Source: Enterococcus hirae ATCC 9790 (GTDB lineage: Bacteria > Bacillota > Bacilli > Lactobacillales > Enterococcaceae). Taken from it: 64,000 nucleotides of DNA. The DNA lies in NCBI RefSeq assembly GCF_000271405.2, contig NC_018081.1, positions 172,856-236,855 on the forward strand, given 5' to 3'. Below are positions 53,512 through 62,637 of this stretch, in pieces (positions within the stretch are counted from its first letter, which is position 1; the number at the start of each line of letters is the position of its first letter). The notes below the pieces were generated by a model, which was given only the letters and a program-made list of their open reading frames with translations, was not told the DNA's origin and ran no database searches. Both the position numbers and the translations under genes were made by a program.

Positions 53512-53832
53512 ATGGCATGGTTTGAATTAATCTTAGCGGGAATCTTGGAAGTTTTTTGGTCTACGATGATGAAATGGAGTGATGGTTTTTCTAAATTGAA
53601 TTATTCTTTCTACACAGTCATTGGCATGATCGCCAGCTTTTATCTCTTATCAAAGGCGATCAAACAGTTACCAATGAGTTTATCCTATCCTATTTGGACC
53701 GGAATCGGTGCCGTTGGTTCAGTGATCATTGGTGTCGTCTTGTTTCATGATAAACTGACATTAGCCACTTGGTTTTTCGTTGGCTTATTATTGATTAGTC
53801 TGGTCGGAATCAAAATAACGAGTGGACATTGA
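53512..53832 (+). CDS. sugE: SMR-family guanidinium exporter Gdx (SugE-like)
   Basis: Small multidrug resistance family protein (106 residues) with four membrane segments. The conserved glutamate is in LILAGILEVFWSTMMKWSDGF; the Gdx-type YPIWTGIGAVGSV is present and distinguishes it from EmrE-like pumps. ATG 53512 lies 8 bases from GGAG; a longer frame from 53344 is not supported because it crosses the leader hairpins. Single gene, so likely a homodimer exporting guanidinium. Confidence 0.9.
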   Translation: MAWFELILAGILEVFWSTMMKWSDGFSKLNYSFYTVIGMIASFYLLSKAIKQLPMSLSYPIWTGIGAVGSVIIGVVLFHDKLTLATWFFVGLLLISLVGIKITSGH

Positions 53833-53892
53833 TCCTACATTATCAGGAATGGTTGATCAGACCAAAACAATAGTAGGTGCATGAACACATCA

Positions 53893-53972
53893 AAAAAAGC
53901 CAGATAACCGGTTTTGCTAACGATTCTTTTATTAGAATCATGAATTACCGTTTATTTGGCTTTTTTAATGAC
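53893..53972. terminator. Bidirectional terminator between sugE and the APC antiporter gene
   Basis: AAAAAAAGCCAGATAA pairs with TTATTTGGCTTTTTT around an inner hairpin (GATTCT/AGAATC). Confidence 0.75.
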
Positions 53973-53994
53973 TTAATTTAACATATTTGTGTAT

Positions 53995-55419
53995 TTAAAC
54001 ATGTAAAACGCCTGTAGCAAATAGAATCATTGCTGTTAGTCCGATCATTGTGACACCGACTAATAAAAATTTATCTAAGTGAAGATGAGGGATTGGCTCA
54101 TTTTGTTCTTTCCGGGCTCTTAAATAAAAGAAGATCCCAGGTAAGAAGAGTACTAACACTAACATCACTTCATTGAAAGCAACCACGAGCATTGCCCAGA
54201 CTTGAAATGCACTGGCTAAAAAGCCGATAAAGAATTGCCCCCATTCTTTTCTTTGATAAGATAGTTTCATCTGATAAAGACCTAAGAATAACCAAGTAAA
54301 GAATATCGCTGCTGTCCCAAGTGTGTAAGCAAAATTATACGCACTATCCGTGAACAATAAAGAAAGTAAGAAAACATTAGTACAAATCGTCGTTAAGACA
54401 ATAGCATATGTTGGCGCACCTTTTTTATTGACTTGACCCCAGCGTTTCGGTAATAAGTTAGCATCTGCCATATTCCTCATGGTTTCAATCGGTAAAATCG
54501 TCCAAGATAACCAGACACCTACAAGCGAAATGATCAAACCACCGTTGATCAAGATTGCTCCCCATTTTCCTACCATCATTTCAAACACATAGCCCATCGC
54601 TGGCTGTGTTTGGATTCCTTGCAATTCTTTCATTGACATTGTCCCATAAGGTAACATCGAAACTAAAACATAAATGATGATTAAACCAAAAATACCAAGG
54701 ATCGTTGCTTTCCCTACATCTGATTTTTTCTTTGCACGAGAACCAACCACAGAAGCTCCTTCGATCCCAACAAACACCCATAACATCACCATGATACAGC
54801 TCAATATCTGACTAGAAAATGGCACGGGCTGGCCATTCGCACTCAATATGATATCACTAGAAAAATTATCGATAAATTGTTGCAGTGAAAAGGTACTGAT
54901 TGCTACAACAATAAATAAAAATAGTGGGACAAGTTTACAGATCGTTACAATAGCGTTCACATAACTTGCATTTTCGACCCCACGATTGACTAGCCAAGCA
55001 TATCCCCATAAAAACAAAGTGCTCATAACGATCGAAGCGATATTCTGACCTCCGTCGAATACTGGGAAAAAGTAACCTAAAGCACTCATTAGCAACGTAG
55101 CAAAGGCTACGTTCCCCAACCAACAAGTAAGCCAATAACCCCAACCACTGATAAATCCAGCAAAACGTCCGAAACCAGCTTCTGCATAGCTGAAAATACC
55201 ACCTTCCAGCTCTGGACGTTTTTTATTGATATTATTGATTGATAACGAGAGCATCAACATAGCTGTTCCAACTAGCACCCAACTAAAAATAGCTGGGGCA
55301 CCAGCCGATCCGGAGATGTCCGTCATAATACCAAATACGCCACCTCCTATCGCTGACCCAATCACTAAGGCCGCTAGTGGAAACAATCCTATTCCTTTGT
55401 TCTGTTGCTCTGTATCCAT
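53995..55419 (-). CDS. Basic amino acid antiporter, ArcD-like APC family
   Basis: 474-residue transporter with about twelve to thirteen membrane segments. The start GLFPLAALVIGSAIGGGVFGI and GGIFSYAEAGFGRFAGFISGWGYWLTCWLGNVA are characteristic of ArcD-type arginine/ornithine antiporters. ATG 55419 was chosen for GGAGG 9 bases upstream. No arcABC genes are adjacent, so the exchanged pair (arginine/ornithine, lysine or similar) is not certain. Confidence 0.85.
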   Translation of the reverse strand: MDTEQQNKGIGLFPLAALVIGSAIGGGVFGIMTDISGSAGAPAIFSWVLVGTAMLMLSLSINNINKKRPELEGGIFSYAEAGFGRFAGFISGWGYWLTCWLGNVAFATLLMSALGYFFPVFDGGQNIASIVMSTLFLWGYAWLVNRGVENASYVNAIVTICKLVPLFLFIVVAISTFSLQQFIDNFSSDIILSANGQPVPFSSQILSCIMVMLWVFVGIEGASVVGSRAKKKSDVGKATILGIFGLIIIYVLVSMLPYGTMSMKELQGIQTQPAMGYVFEMMVGKWGAILINGGLIISLVGVWLSWTILPIETMRNMADANLLPKRWGQVNKKGAPTYAIVLTTICTNVFLLSLLFTDSAYNFAYTLGTAAIFFTWLFLGLYQMKLSYQRKEWGQFFIGFLASAFQVWAMLVVAFNEVMLVLVLFLPGIFFYLRARKEQNEPIPHLHLDKFLLVGVTMIGLTAMILFATGVLHV

Positions 55420-55626
55420 TTTAAGCATCCTCCAAAATAAACCGCTTTTACCAAAAGTATAACAAATCTTCACCTGTTTTACTTTATTCATAAAAATTCT
55501 AATAGAAATATAATTGTAACTATTTTTTCTAATTATACAAGAATCTTGCATATTCATTTAGGGAAAACCTTTTCCAAAAATTGATAAAAAAATGCTATAC
55601 TGGAGACAAGAATTGGAGGAAATGTA

Positions 55627-56076
55627 ATGAACATTCTATATATATCGATCTCTGGAAACACACGAGCTTTCGCTAAAAAACTTGCTGAATATGCTGCGAA
55701 CCAACATGAGTTAAATCCTCAATTACCAGAAATCACGCTAAAAGAAATTCATGAAAATAGTGACTTTCAACAAGAGAGTGAACCTTTCTTCACTTTTGTA
55801 CCCACTTACTTAGATGGAGGAAATGGGTTAGATAACGGTGATACAGAAATTTTAACAGAAACCATGCGTGAATATCTGGAATACGAAGACAATCATACGC
55901 TTTGTCTGGGTGTCGTAGGGAGTGGAAACAAAAATTTTAATAATCAATATTGCTTAACCGCTAAACAATACGCCAGCCAATTTGGCTTCCCTTTCCTCGC
56001 CGACTATGAATTACGGGGAACCCCAGCAGATGTTGAGCGAGTATATCAAAAATTAGTCGAAACAGCTAACCAATAA
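55627..56076 (+). CDS. nrdI: NrdI-like flavodoxin
   Basis: Flavodoxin (149 residues) that helps assemble the dimanganese-tyrosyl radical of class Ib ribonucleotide reductase. FMN-binding motif is YISISGNTRAFAKKL, with TFVPTYLDGGNG and VVGSGNKNFNNQYC, all typical of NrdI. ATG follows TTGGAGG. nrdE, nrdF and nrdH are not adjacent, so it stands alone here. An extended -10 TGC TATACT precedes it at 55593-55602. Confidence 0.9.
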   Translation: MNILYISISGNTRAFAKKLAEYAANQHELNPQLPEITLKEIHENSDFQQESEPFFTFVPTYLDGGNGLDNGDTEILTETMREYLEYEDNHTLCLGVVGSGNKNFNNQYCLTAKQYASQFGFPFLADYELRGTPADVERVYQKLVETANQ

Positions 56077-56104
56077 TTTCTAAAAAATTCGATCAAAACA
56101 GAGA

Positions 56105-56145
56105 ACAGAGAGGAAACTTAGTTGGTAAGTTTCCTCTCTGTTTTT
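56105..56145 (+). terminator. Terminator of nrdI
   Basis: ACAGAGAGGAAACTTA (56105-56120) pairs perfectly with TAAGTTTCCTCTCTGT (56126-56141), then Ts. The 56146-56555 stretch after it holds no gene that I recognise. Confidence 0.9.
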
Positions 56146-56559
56146 CTTTTTTAGGCTTTATACTCATTCAGTAATCCGCTTATCGAATATCCTTCATCCA
56201 TCACTTGCGACTATTTTACATTACAATAGAAGTAAACTGTGTCACCTCCAACACTGTGATTTATTGTGTGAACTTGTTAGGAAGCTCTGGCTAAGATAAA
56301 ACACTCGTCATCCACATGATGCCCCATTCATAGACTTCCGTTATAAAAAGTTATCGTATCAGATTCTAATTCTATTTCAATGGATCTCCCCTTCGTTTAG
56401 ATTACTTTTGTCAGAAAAATTTGTTATCAAAAACTTAAACATAGACAGTTCGAAAGAGAATCACTAGTCAAAATGGAAGAAATAAAATTCCCCATACTCT
56501 TTTTAAAGCTATTCAGTTCAAATAATCTTAATATAACCAAGCATATTGCAAACGTTAAC

Positions 56560-56588
56560 TTAACAGAACAAAAAGGAAAAGGTATAAT
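56560..56588 (+). promoter_or_regulatory. Promoter of the lipoprotein gene
   Basis: TTAACA (56560-56565), 17-base spacer, TATAAT (56583-56588). Confidence 0.7.
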
Positions 56589-56691
56589 AAAAATAGAAAT
56601 ATCCAGATTTTTTATATGTTATTTTATATTTTTTTGACACTAGATTATAAACAAGGTGGTGAAAAAACATTAAAAAAAGAAATTTCTTGTT

Positions 56692-57105
56692 GTGTTATTT
56701 TCAATGTTTTATTTATTATTTTTAGGTGCTTGCAAGCAAAAGAATGATCCTGTGGTTTCTTTAGAAGAAGTCGATAAAGCAGTGATTTTTGTTAAAGATG
56801 ACGAAGGAAAAGAAAAAAGTTGGAAAGCTACAGACCCCAATTTTTTAAAAACATTAATAGGAAACCTTAATGTTCTGTTTAATAAATCGGATCAACATGC
56901 TCAACGTTATGATATGAAACTGACATCAAAGCAAAAAAGATTCAACTATCAAATAAAGTTTTATAAAAACAATAATGTTGTACAAGAGATTCAGATTTCA
57001 AAAGTAAATAAGGTAACTATAGACAAAGAGGAATTCATGATTGGAAAAGAGAAAGAAAACGAACTAGATAGTTTGAAAAATCATTTATTACTTGTTGCTA
57101 AATAG
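56692..57105 (+). CDS. Small lipoprotein, start uncertain
   Basis: About 137-residue exported protein. The N-terminus MLFSMFYLLFLGACKQKND has a lipobox-like LGAC, so it should be a lipoprotein. The mature part is charged (VKDDEGKEKSWKATD) with no recognised domain. GTG 56692 has no ribosome binding site. The true start is probably near 56669, where AAGGTGGTG precedes the frame, but an in-frame TAA at 56671 blocks it. One extra A in the A7 run at 56672-56678 would give KKKKFLVVLFS joined to the lipobox, so the leader may be frameshifted. Confidence 0.6.
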   Translation: MLFSMFYLLFLGACKQKNDPVVSLEEVDKAVIFVKDDEGKEKSWKATDPNFLKTLIGNLNVLFNKSDQHAQRYDMKLTSKQKRFNYQIKFYKNNNVVQEIQISKVNKVTIDKEEFMIGKEKENELDSLKNHLLLVAK

Positions 57106-57141
57106 ATAGGCGATGTTGGGACAATCATCTACCAAAGATAT

Positions 57142-57184
57142 AATAAGCCTGGTTTTGATACGTAATGTCAAAATCAGGCTTATT
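57142..57184 (+). terminator. Terminator after the lipoprotein gene
   Basis: AATAAGCCTG and TTTTGA pair with TCAAAA and CAGGCTTATT. Confidence 0.75.
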
Positions 57185-57189
57185 TTTCT

Positions 57190-57336
57190 TATTTTAGACA
57201 CTTTTTCCTTCATGTGTTTCCCTAATTTTCTCAAATTAAGTGCCATGAGTACCGAGCCAATATCAATCGTTTCTCCTTGTTTCCCACGCAAGTGAAAACG
57301 ATGGAACGCCAAGTGAGCCTTTACACTGTTTACCAT
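57190..57336 (-). pseudogene. Transposase remnant, IS1182-like C-terminus
   Basis: The minus strand encodes VKAHLAFHRFHLRGKQGETIDIGSVLMALNLRKLGKHM. This matches the end of IS1182-family DDE transposases (F-x-R-F-x-x-R-G-K, then an ALN-x-RK helix). Only the last 45 residues are present; neither the catalytic core nor terminal inverted repeats were found in 56146-57591. Confidence 0.6.
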
Positions 57337-57526
57337 AGATTTTTTGTCTTGAATAAATCACACTCTTTCTCAACTTTTTTAACATTTTGCTTTGAACTAG
57401 TGCCTATAATAATTGACTTGTATTTGGCGATCTTGCTTATTGTATATTTTAGAATGATCAATTAGATTAAGAGTTATTTGGTCTAAGGTACTACAATTAT
57501 TTTTCCCTCTTATTAATCATAGAAAA

Positions 57527-57556
57527 GAGCCTGAGACCGCACTTGGTCCCAGGCTC
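57527..57556 (-). terminator. Terminator of the mupG-murQ-murP operon
   Basis: GAGCCTGAGACC (57527-57538) pairs with GGTCCCAGGCTC (57545-57556) with one mismatch, then a T-run on the minus strand. Confidence 0.8.
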
Positions 57557-57591
57557 GAATTTTCTCTATTCTTTATCTGCTTTTACTTCGT

Positions 57592-59580
57592 TCAATTTTT
57601 TGTAGCTTCAACAGTCATGACCTTCGCTTTGGCTTTTGTCTCACCTGTTTTTTCTAAAACGAAATTTTTTACTTTCTCCATATTGGTAATTAAAACCATC
57701 ATCGAAGTTTCTTTACCGGCAGCTTTGATTGCTGCTAAATCGACTTGAGCAACAAGTGTATCAGGTGTCACCAACTGACCTTCTGTTACCTTCACCTCAA
57801 ATGGTGTACCACCAAGGTCAACTGTATTGATCCCCATGTGAAGTAACACTTCTAATCCATTAGCGGTTGTGATACCAATCGCATGTTTAGTGGGGAACAC
57901 TGAGCTGATCGTTCCACTTACTGGTGAATAAATCTGCCCATTGATTGGCTCAACAAAGTAACCTTCTCCCATCATTTTTTGAGCAAATACGGGATCACTT
58001 GCCTTTTCAAGTGATTCAACTACTCCATCAGCTACAGCAGCTAATGAAATTTCACTTGTGCTGACTGCTCCTGTATTTTCCGTCATTGGTGTCATTTCAG
58101 TTGTTGTTTCTTCAGCTAATTCTTCTTTCTCCAATTGCTCTTTAGGAATACCAAAGAAGAATGTTGCTAGGAAACCACCTGCGTAAGCAGCGAGTAGCCC
58201 TAAGACATACCCTAACCATTTTCCATCTGAAATCAATGGGATCAAAGCAGCACCAGAAGGCCCGATCGCAATAGCACCTACATTTCCAATCATCCCAACA
58301 ACAGCACCACCAATACCACCACCGATACAAGCGGTAATGAATGGACGTCCTAACGGCAGTGTCACACCGTAGATCAATGGTTCACCGATTCCTAAGATTC
58401 CTACGGGTAACGCACCTTTGATCATTTCAGTCAATTCTTTATCTTTTTTACAACGAACCCACAATGCTAATGCTGCTCCGACTTGTCCGGCACCAGCCAT
58501 CGCCAAAATAGGTAATAATAGTGTTTTTCCTGTTTCATCAATCATTTGGACATGGATCGGTGTTAAGATTTGATGCAATCCGAACATAACCATCGGTAAG
58601 AATAGTGTCCCCAAGACAAATCCTGAAAAGGCACCACCTACACCTAATACCCAGTTGATTCCGCCAACCATTCCATCTGAGATGAAACCAGCGAGTGGCA
58701 TGATGAAGAAAATTTCGACTAAGCCAATAGCAATCAATGATAATGTAGGGGTAACAATAATATCAATGGAATCTGGTACAACTTTATGCAATTTTTTTTC
58801 AACGATTGCTAATAACCAGACAGCAAAAATAACACCTAAAATCCCACCTTGACCTGCAGCTAACGCTTCTCCAGTGAATAAGTTTTTAAGTGGCGCTTCT
58901 GGATTCATGCCTGTTAATAAGACTACCGCACCGATAACACCACCAAGAGTTGGTGTTGCACCAAAAACTTGAGCTGCATTGATCCCTGTATAAATCACTA
59001 AGAAACTGAACATACCATTTTTTAGAATGTTCATGATATCAATGTATTGTTGCCAAGTTGCTGCATCTAATGTACCCGCTGTCACTAAGTTTGCTAGTAC
59101 CGCAGCAATCCCTGCCACGATCCCAGTACCGACAAATGCTGGAATCATAGGGACGAAAATGTTCGAAATATCTTTCAAGATTGATTTGATTTTTGAAGGT
59201 TTTTGTTTATTTTTTTGAGCAGCTTTCATCGCTTGCGCTCTCTCATTTACCAAATCTTTTCCTGAGGCTGACGACTTATCAGAAGCTCTATTTCCTGAAG
59301 AAATCTGTTCTCCTAATTTTACACCTGCTTGATCTACCATCGTTTGTGCTACTTTGTTCACTTTACCAGGACCGATGATCACTTGCAGTTGTTCGTCCTC
59401 AACAACGCCTAATACACCAGGTATCGCTTTCAATTTTGCAACATCGACAAGCTCATCATTAATGATCTTCATTCGAACACGGGTCATGCAGTGGACAATG
59501 CTTTCGACATTGCCCATTCCGCCTACACCAGCATAGATCCGCGTTGCTAGTTTTTCTAAAGTCAATTCATTTTTAGCCAT
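57592..59580 (-). CDS. murP: PTS EIIBCA, N-acetylmuramic acid specific
   Basis: Sugar permease (662 residues) with domains in order B-C-A. The EIIB phosphorylation cysteine is in [11 protein letters not shown] (about residue 30). The EIIC domain (about 130-470) has around ten membrane segments. The EIIA domain (about 520-655) has active-site histidine in [13 protein letters not shown]. Last gene of an operon with the MurNAc-6P etherase and 6-phospho-muramidase, which fixes the substrate as MurNAc or MurNAc-GlcNAc. It includes its own EIIA, unlike E. coli MurP. Confidence 0.92.
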   Translation of the reverse strand: MAKNELTLEKLATRIYAGVGGMGNVESIVHCMTRVRMKIINDELVDVAKLKAIPGVLGVVEDEQLQVIIGPGKVNKVAQTMVDQAGVKLGEQISSGNRASDKSSASGKDLVNERAQAMKAAQKNKQKPSKIKSILKDISNIFVPMIPAFVGTGIVAGIAAVLANLVTAGTLDAATWQQYIDIMNILKNGMFSFLVIYTGINAAQVFGATPTLGGVIGAVVLLTGMNPEAPLKNLFTGEALAAGQGGILGVIFAVWLLAIVEKKLHKVVPDSIDIIVTPTLSLIAIGLVEIFFIMPLAGFISDGMVGGINWVLGVGGAFSGFVLGTLFLPMVMFGLHQILTPIHVQMIDETGKTLLLPILAMAGAGQVGAALALWVRCKKDKELTEMIKGALPVGILGIGEPLIYGVTLPLGRPFITACIGGGIGGAVVGMIGNVGAIAIGPSGAALIPLISDGKWLGYVLGLLAAYAGGFLATFFFGIPKEQLEKEELAEETTTEMTPMTENTGAVSTSEISLAAVADGVVESLEKASDPVFAQKMMGEGYFVEPINGQIYSPVSGTISSVFPTKHAIGITTANGLEVLLHMGINTVDLGGTPFEVKVTEGQLVTPDTLVAQVDLAAIKAAGKETSMMVLITNMEKVKNFVLEKTGETKAKAKVMTVEATKN

Positions 59581-59593
59581 TGGTTCTTCCCCC

Positions 59594-60490
59594 TCATAAG
59601 GTTCCTTTTACAAAGCCGTTTGCTTCAACTAATTTTTCTTCTGCTGTCGCTTTATCACTATTGGTTAAAATCATCACGATCGCTAATTTCACATTTTTAT
59701 CTGCTTCATTAAAATACTTCTCAGCGGTTTGATAGTCAACCTCTGTTGCTTGCATAATGATTCGTTTTGAACGCTCAATCAATTTTTCGTTGGTCGGTTT
59801 CACATCGACCATCAAGTTATTGAACACTTTGCCAATCCCGATCATACTAATTGTTGAGATCATATTCAAAATCAATTTTTGTGCTGTACCAGATTTTAGG
59901 CGAGTTGAACCGGTTAGAAACTCAGGTCCTGCATCAACTTCGATCGGATAATCGGCATGTTGACTGATTTCAGCATTTTTATTACAAGAAATTGTAGCAG
60001 TAGTCGCACCGATTGTACGAGCATAATCTAAACCGCCAATCACATACGGTGTACGACCACTTGCGGCAATCCCGATGACCATATCATTTTCAGTTAATCC
60101 TAAGTTTACTAAATCTTCTTTCCCTAACTCTAAAGAGTCTTCTGCTCCTTCAACCGCAACTGTCATGGCTGCTTCACCACCAGCAATCAAGCCAATGACC
60201 ATCTCAGGTTCTACACCAAATGTTGGTACACACTCTGCAGCATCTAGCACACCTAAACGACCACTTGTACCGGCACCCATGTAGATCAATCGACCACCTT
60301 GTTGGAAAGATTTAATCGTCTGTTGGATCACTGGTTCGATGCTAGCCAATTCTTTTGAAACGGCTTCGGCTACTTTATGATCTTCTTGGTTCATTAGCTG
60401 AACTGCTTGGGTAACACTCATTTCATCAAGTCCAAATGTTTGTTGATTTCGTCGCTCTGTTGTTAGATTTTCTAAATTAATTTGCTTCAT
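59594..60490 (-). CDS. murQ: N-acetylmuramic acid 6-phosphate etherase
   Basis: Cleaves the lactyl ether of MurNAc-6P to give GlcNAc-6P and lactate (298 residues). The SIS domain has [22 protein letters not shown] and [15 protein letters not shown]; the catalytic glutamate region is in [16 protein letters not shown]. It overlaps mupG by 14 bases and precedes murP by 13, so the operon is tight. Confidence 0.96.
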   Translation of the reverse strand: MKQINLENLTTERRNQQTFGLDEMSVTQAVQLMNQEDHKVAEAVSKELASIEPVIQQTIKSFQQGGRLIYMGAGTSGRLGVLDAAECVPTFGVEPEMVIGLIAGGEAAMTVAVEGAEDSLELGKEDLVNLGLTENDMVIGIAASGRTPYVIGGLDYARTIGATTATISCNKNAEISQHADYPIEVDAGPEFLTGSTRLKSGTAQKLILNMISTISMIGIGKVFNNLMVDVKPTNEKLIERSKRIIMQATEVDYQTAEKYFNEADKNVKLAIVMILTNSDKATAEEKLVEANGFVKGTL

Positions 60491-61553
60491 TTGTTTTTCC
60501 TTCTCTTCTAATTATTTTAAAATTTACCCCTGCACGGATTTGCTCAAGTAGCGGTAACTCGGCTTCGCTTATTTGAGCGACTCGATTCACTTTTTCATCT
60601 GCTGGTAAATCCTTTTTAGTAATTTGAATTTCCCCCATGTAACGAAGATATCGTTCATTATCTAAAGTAATCGTTCCTTTTGCTCGTTCTTTCGTATCAC
60701 GAGGAGGAATTTGAGGGATGTTTCTAAACCGTGCATCCGCACTGCGGATAACATCTCTTGCCTCATCTTGCCGATTCATATGGTTTCCTAAAATATACTC
60801 GTAAAACTGGGCATCAATTACTTCAGCATGTAGTAAAATTGTTTGTTCTCTTTGATACATGGCAAATTGTTCTTGAACTTCTTCTGAAAGTCCGCCATCA
60901 CCGATATAAATCAAATCTGTATCGCATGACATCAAATCCAGAGCAGCAGCTAAAGGATGGACATGTCGATGACTTTCTAAAGTAGGTAAACCTTGATATA
61001 ACGGACCACGTAAGGCTTCGTCCCCTGCCACAAAACCTTGGATTGTAAAGCCTTGTTCTTTTAGCCAATGATTTTTTTCTTGATACCATTTCCGATCTAA
61101 TCCAGTTTCGGGACGCGGATAGTAATTATGCCATGCTTCAAGTTGAGAAAAATCTGCATTAGCGACTTGTAATTCTGTGACATCTTGTGGAGTGATCGTG
61201 CTGGCGTTTAAACTGATTTTGATTTGATGGCTCCAATTCGCAATTTGTTCATTTGAAAGATGATAATCCATTCGTAACCCAGTAACGCCAATCTTTTTTA
61301 ATGGCTCTAAATCTGCCATCGAAAATCCAGCATGTTTTAAAGCATCTCCAGAAATATCTACCATTAGATCCAATTGATTTTCTTTGGCACATTCGCCTAG
61401 TTCTGTTAACCGTTTTTTATATAAACTAGCATCATCTTCAGGAATATGCATAGAAGTAAATATCCCATCAAACCCATTCTTTGCCATCTTTTGGATATAA
61501 GCTTTTTTTTCTATCGTTAAAGCTTCATTCATAAAAATCGAAAAACCAAACAT
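60477..61553 (-). CDS. mupG: 6-phospho-N-acetylmuramidase MupG (DUF871)
   Basis: Cytoplasmic glycosidase (358 residues) hydrolysing MurNAc-6P-GlcNAc taken up by the PTS. It begins [40 protein letters not shown], the DUF871 signature, with catalytic-region [12 protein letters not shown] and [26 protein letters not shown] 61553 was chosen for GGGGGAG just upstream. First gene of the muropeptide-recycling operon. Confidence 0.92.
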   Translation of the reverse strand: MFGFSIFMNEALTIEKKAYIQKMAKNGFDGIFTSMHIPEDDASLYKKRLTELGECAKENQLDLMVDISGDALKHAGFSMADLEPLKKIGVTGLRMDYHLSNEQIANWSHQIKISLNASTITPQDVTELQVANADFSQLEAWHNYYPRPETGLDRKWYQEKNHWLKEQGFTIQGFVAGDEALRGPLYQGLPTLESHRHVHPLAAALDLMSCDTDLIYIGDGGLSEEVQEQFAMYQREQTILLHAEVIDAQFYEYILGNHMNRQDEARDVIRSADARFRNIPQIPPRDTKERAKGTITLDNERYLRYMGEIQITKKDLPADEKVNRVAQISEAELPLLEQIRAGVNFKIIRREGKTNEAN

Positions 61554-61599
61554 CTGTCTCCCCCTCACGCGATGTATCCGTATTCATTTCTATGAACAG

Positions 61600-61673
61600 A
61601 GTATACCTCTTGTGAAATAAAATTTCAACATTTTTATAAAAATAAATTAATTTTATTTCTAAAAGCGTTTTCG
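61600..61673 (-). promoter_or_regulatory. Promoter of mupG-murQ-murP with RpiR-type operator and cre site
   Basis: On the minus strand TTGAAA (61623-61628) and TATACT (61600-61605) are 17 bases apart. TGAAAT-AAA-ATTTCA (61613-61627) is a perfect 6-bp inverted repeat within the spacer, like operators of RpiR/MurR regulators. Upstream, TAAAAGCGTTTTCG (61660-61673) resembles a cre site for CcpA. No murR gene is in the window. Confidence 0.7.
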
Positions 61674-61877
61674 TTGGTTGATAATGATAGGCGATTTCAA
61701 AGATTAATGGCTAATTATATAACTAAAGAAAGAACGACACACCGACTAAAAAGTGTTTCATGCGCTGAATGACAGAACAAAAATACGCATCAATCATTGG
61801 TTCATTCTGACCTCTATTTGATTTTATACAACTCATCAGTCCTTATTGACAAAAAGCCACGTAAATAAACGGAAGAA

Positions 61878-61918
61878 TGACAAAAATAGCAAAAACTATT
61901 TTTGGATTCTTCCGCTTA
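61878..61918. terminator. Isolated hairpin related to the 29.7-kb terminator
   Basis: CGGAAGAAT pairs with ATTCTTCCG and an inner AAAATAG/CTATTTTT is shared with 29721-29782. It lies downstream of the phosphatase gene on the minus strand and may be its terminator. Nothing else was seen in 61674-61993. Confidence 0.55.
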
Positions 61919-61993
61919 TCGGTTTCAGAAATCAACTATTTTTTTGATTCATGATACGAATGTTTGACTCCGCTGCTACCCGCCAAAAATGAG

Positions 61994-62551
61994 TTAAGAC
62001 TTTATAGTGTTCAGCTCATGTTTACTAGGAAAAGTAACTAATTCCGTATTTTCAACAAAAAAATCAAAGAATGTCTCATTTGGCATAGGATGGAAATAAG
62101 CGTTCATGATACGAATCAACGCATTATGACAAACTAATAGGTAGACATTCTCTTCATCAGCAAGACATTCTTCGATCAATGGAACAACTCGAGCATAAAC
62201 ATCTAACACTGATTCACCATTTGGAAAACGCACCGCAAATTCTTGTCGTGCTTCTTGAAAGATTGTTTCATGACTTGGCATCCCGTCGTATTCCCCAAAA
62301 TCCATTTCGATTAACCGTTCATCTACTTCCATTGGCAAGTGAAGTTTATCGGCAACGGCTTGCGCTGTATCTTTTGCACGTTGTAAAGGGGAATGGATAA
62401 TCTTCGTGACTGGGATTTGTAATTCTGAAACTTTTTCAGCCAATTTCTCCGCTTGTTTTTGCCCTTTTTCTGTTAATGGGGCATCCGCTCTCCCGCAGAC
62501 CCGTTCTGCTGCATTCCAAGTTGTCTCGCCATGTCTAGTTACATATAACAT
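61994..62551 (-). CDS. Histidine phosphatase (phosphoglycerate mutase-like)
   Basis: 185-residue phosphatase. The phospho-histidine motif is YVTRHGETTWNAAERVCGR, the second catalytic region is EMDFGEYDGMPSHE, and the second histidine is in LLVCHNALIRIM. Family members range from mutases to broad phosphatases; substrate unknown. Confidence 0.9.
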   Translation of the reverse strand: MLYVTRHGETTWNAAERVCGRADAPLTEKGQKQAEKLAEKVSELQIPVTKIIHSPLQRAKDTAQAVADKLHLPMEVDERLIEMDFGEYDGMPSHETIFQEARQEFAVRFPNGESVLDVYARVVPLIEECLADEENVYLLVCHNALIRIMNAYFHPMPNETFFDFFVENTELVTFPSKHELNTIKS

Positions 62552-62637
62552 TATTCAACGCTCCTTTGTTTGTTCTGGCTCGATTGTAACATAACTAATG
62601 AGCAAAACAAGTTTCACTACTTATTGATGACAATGAG

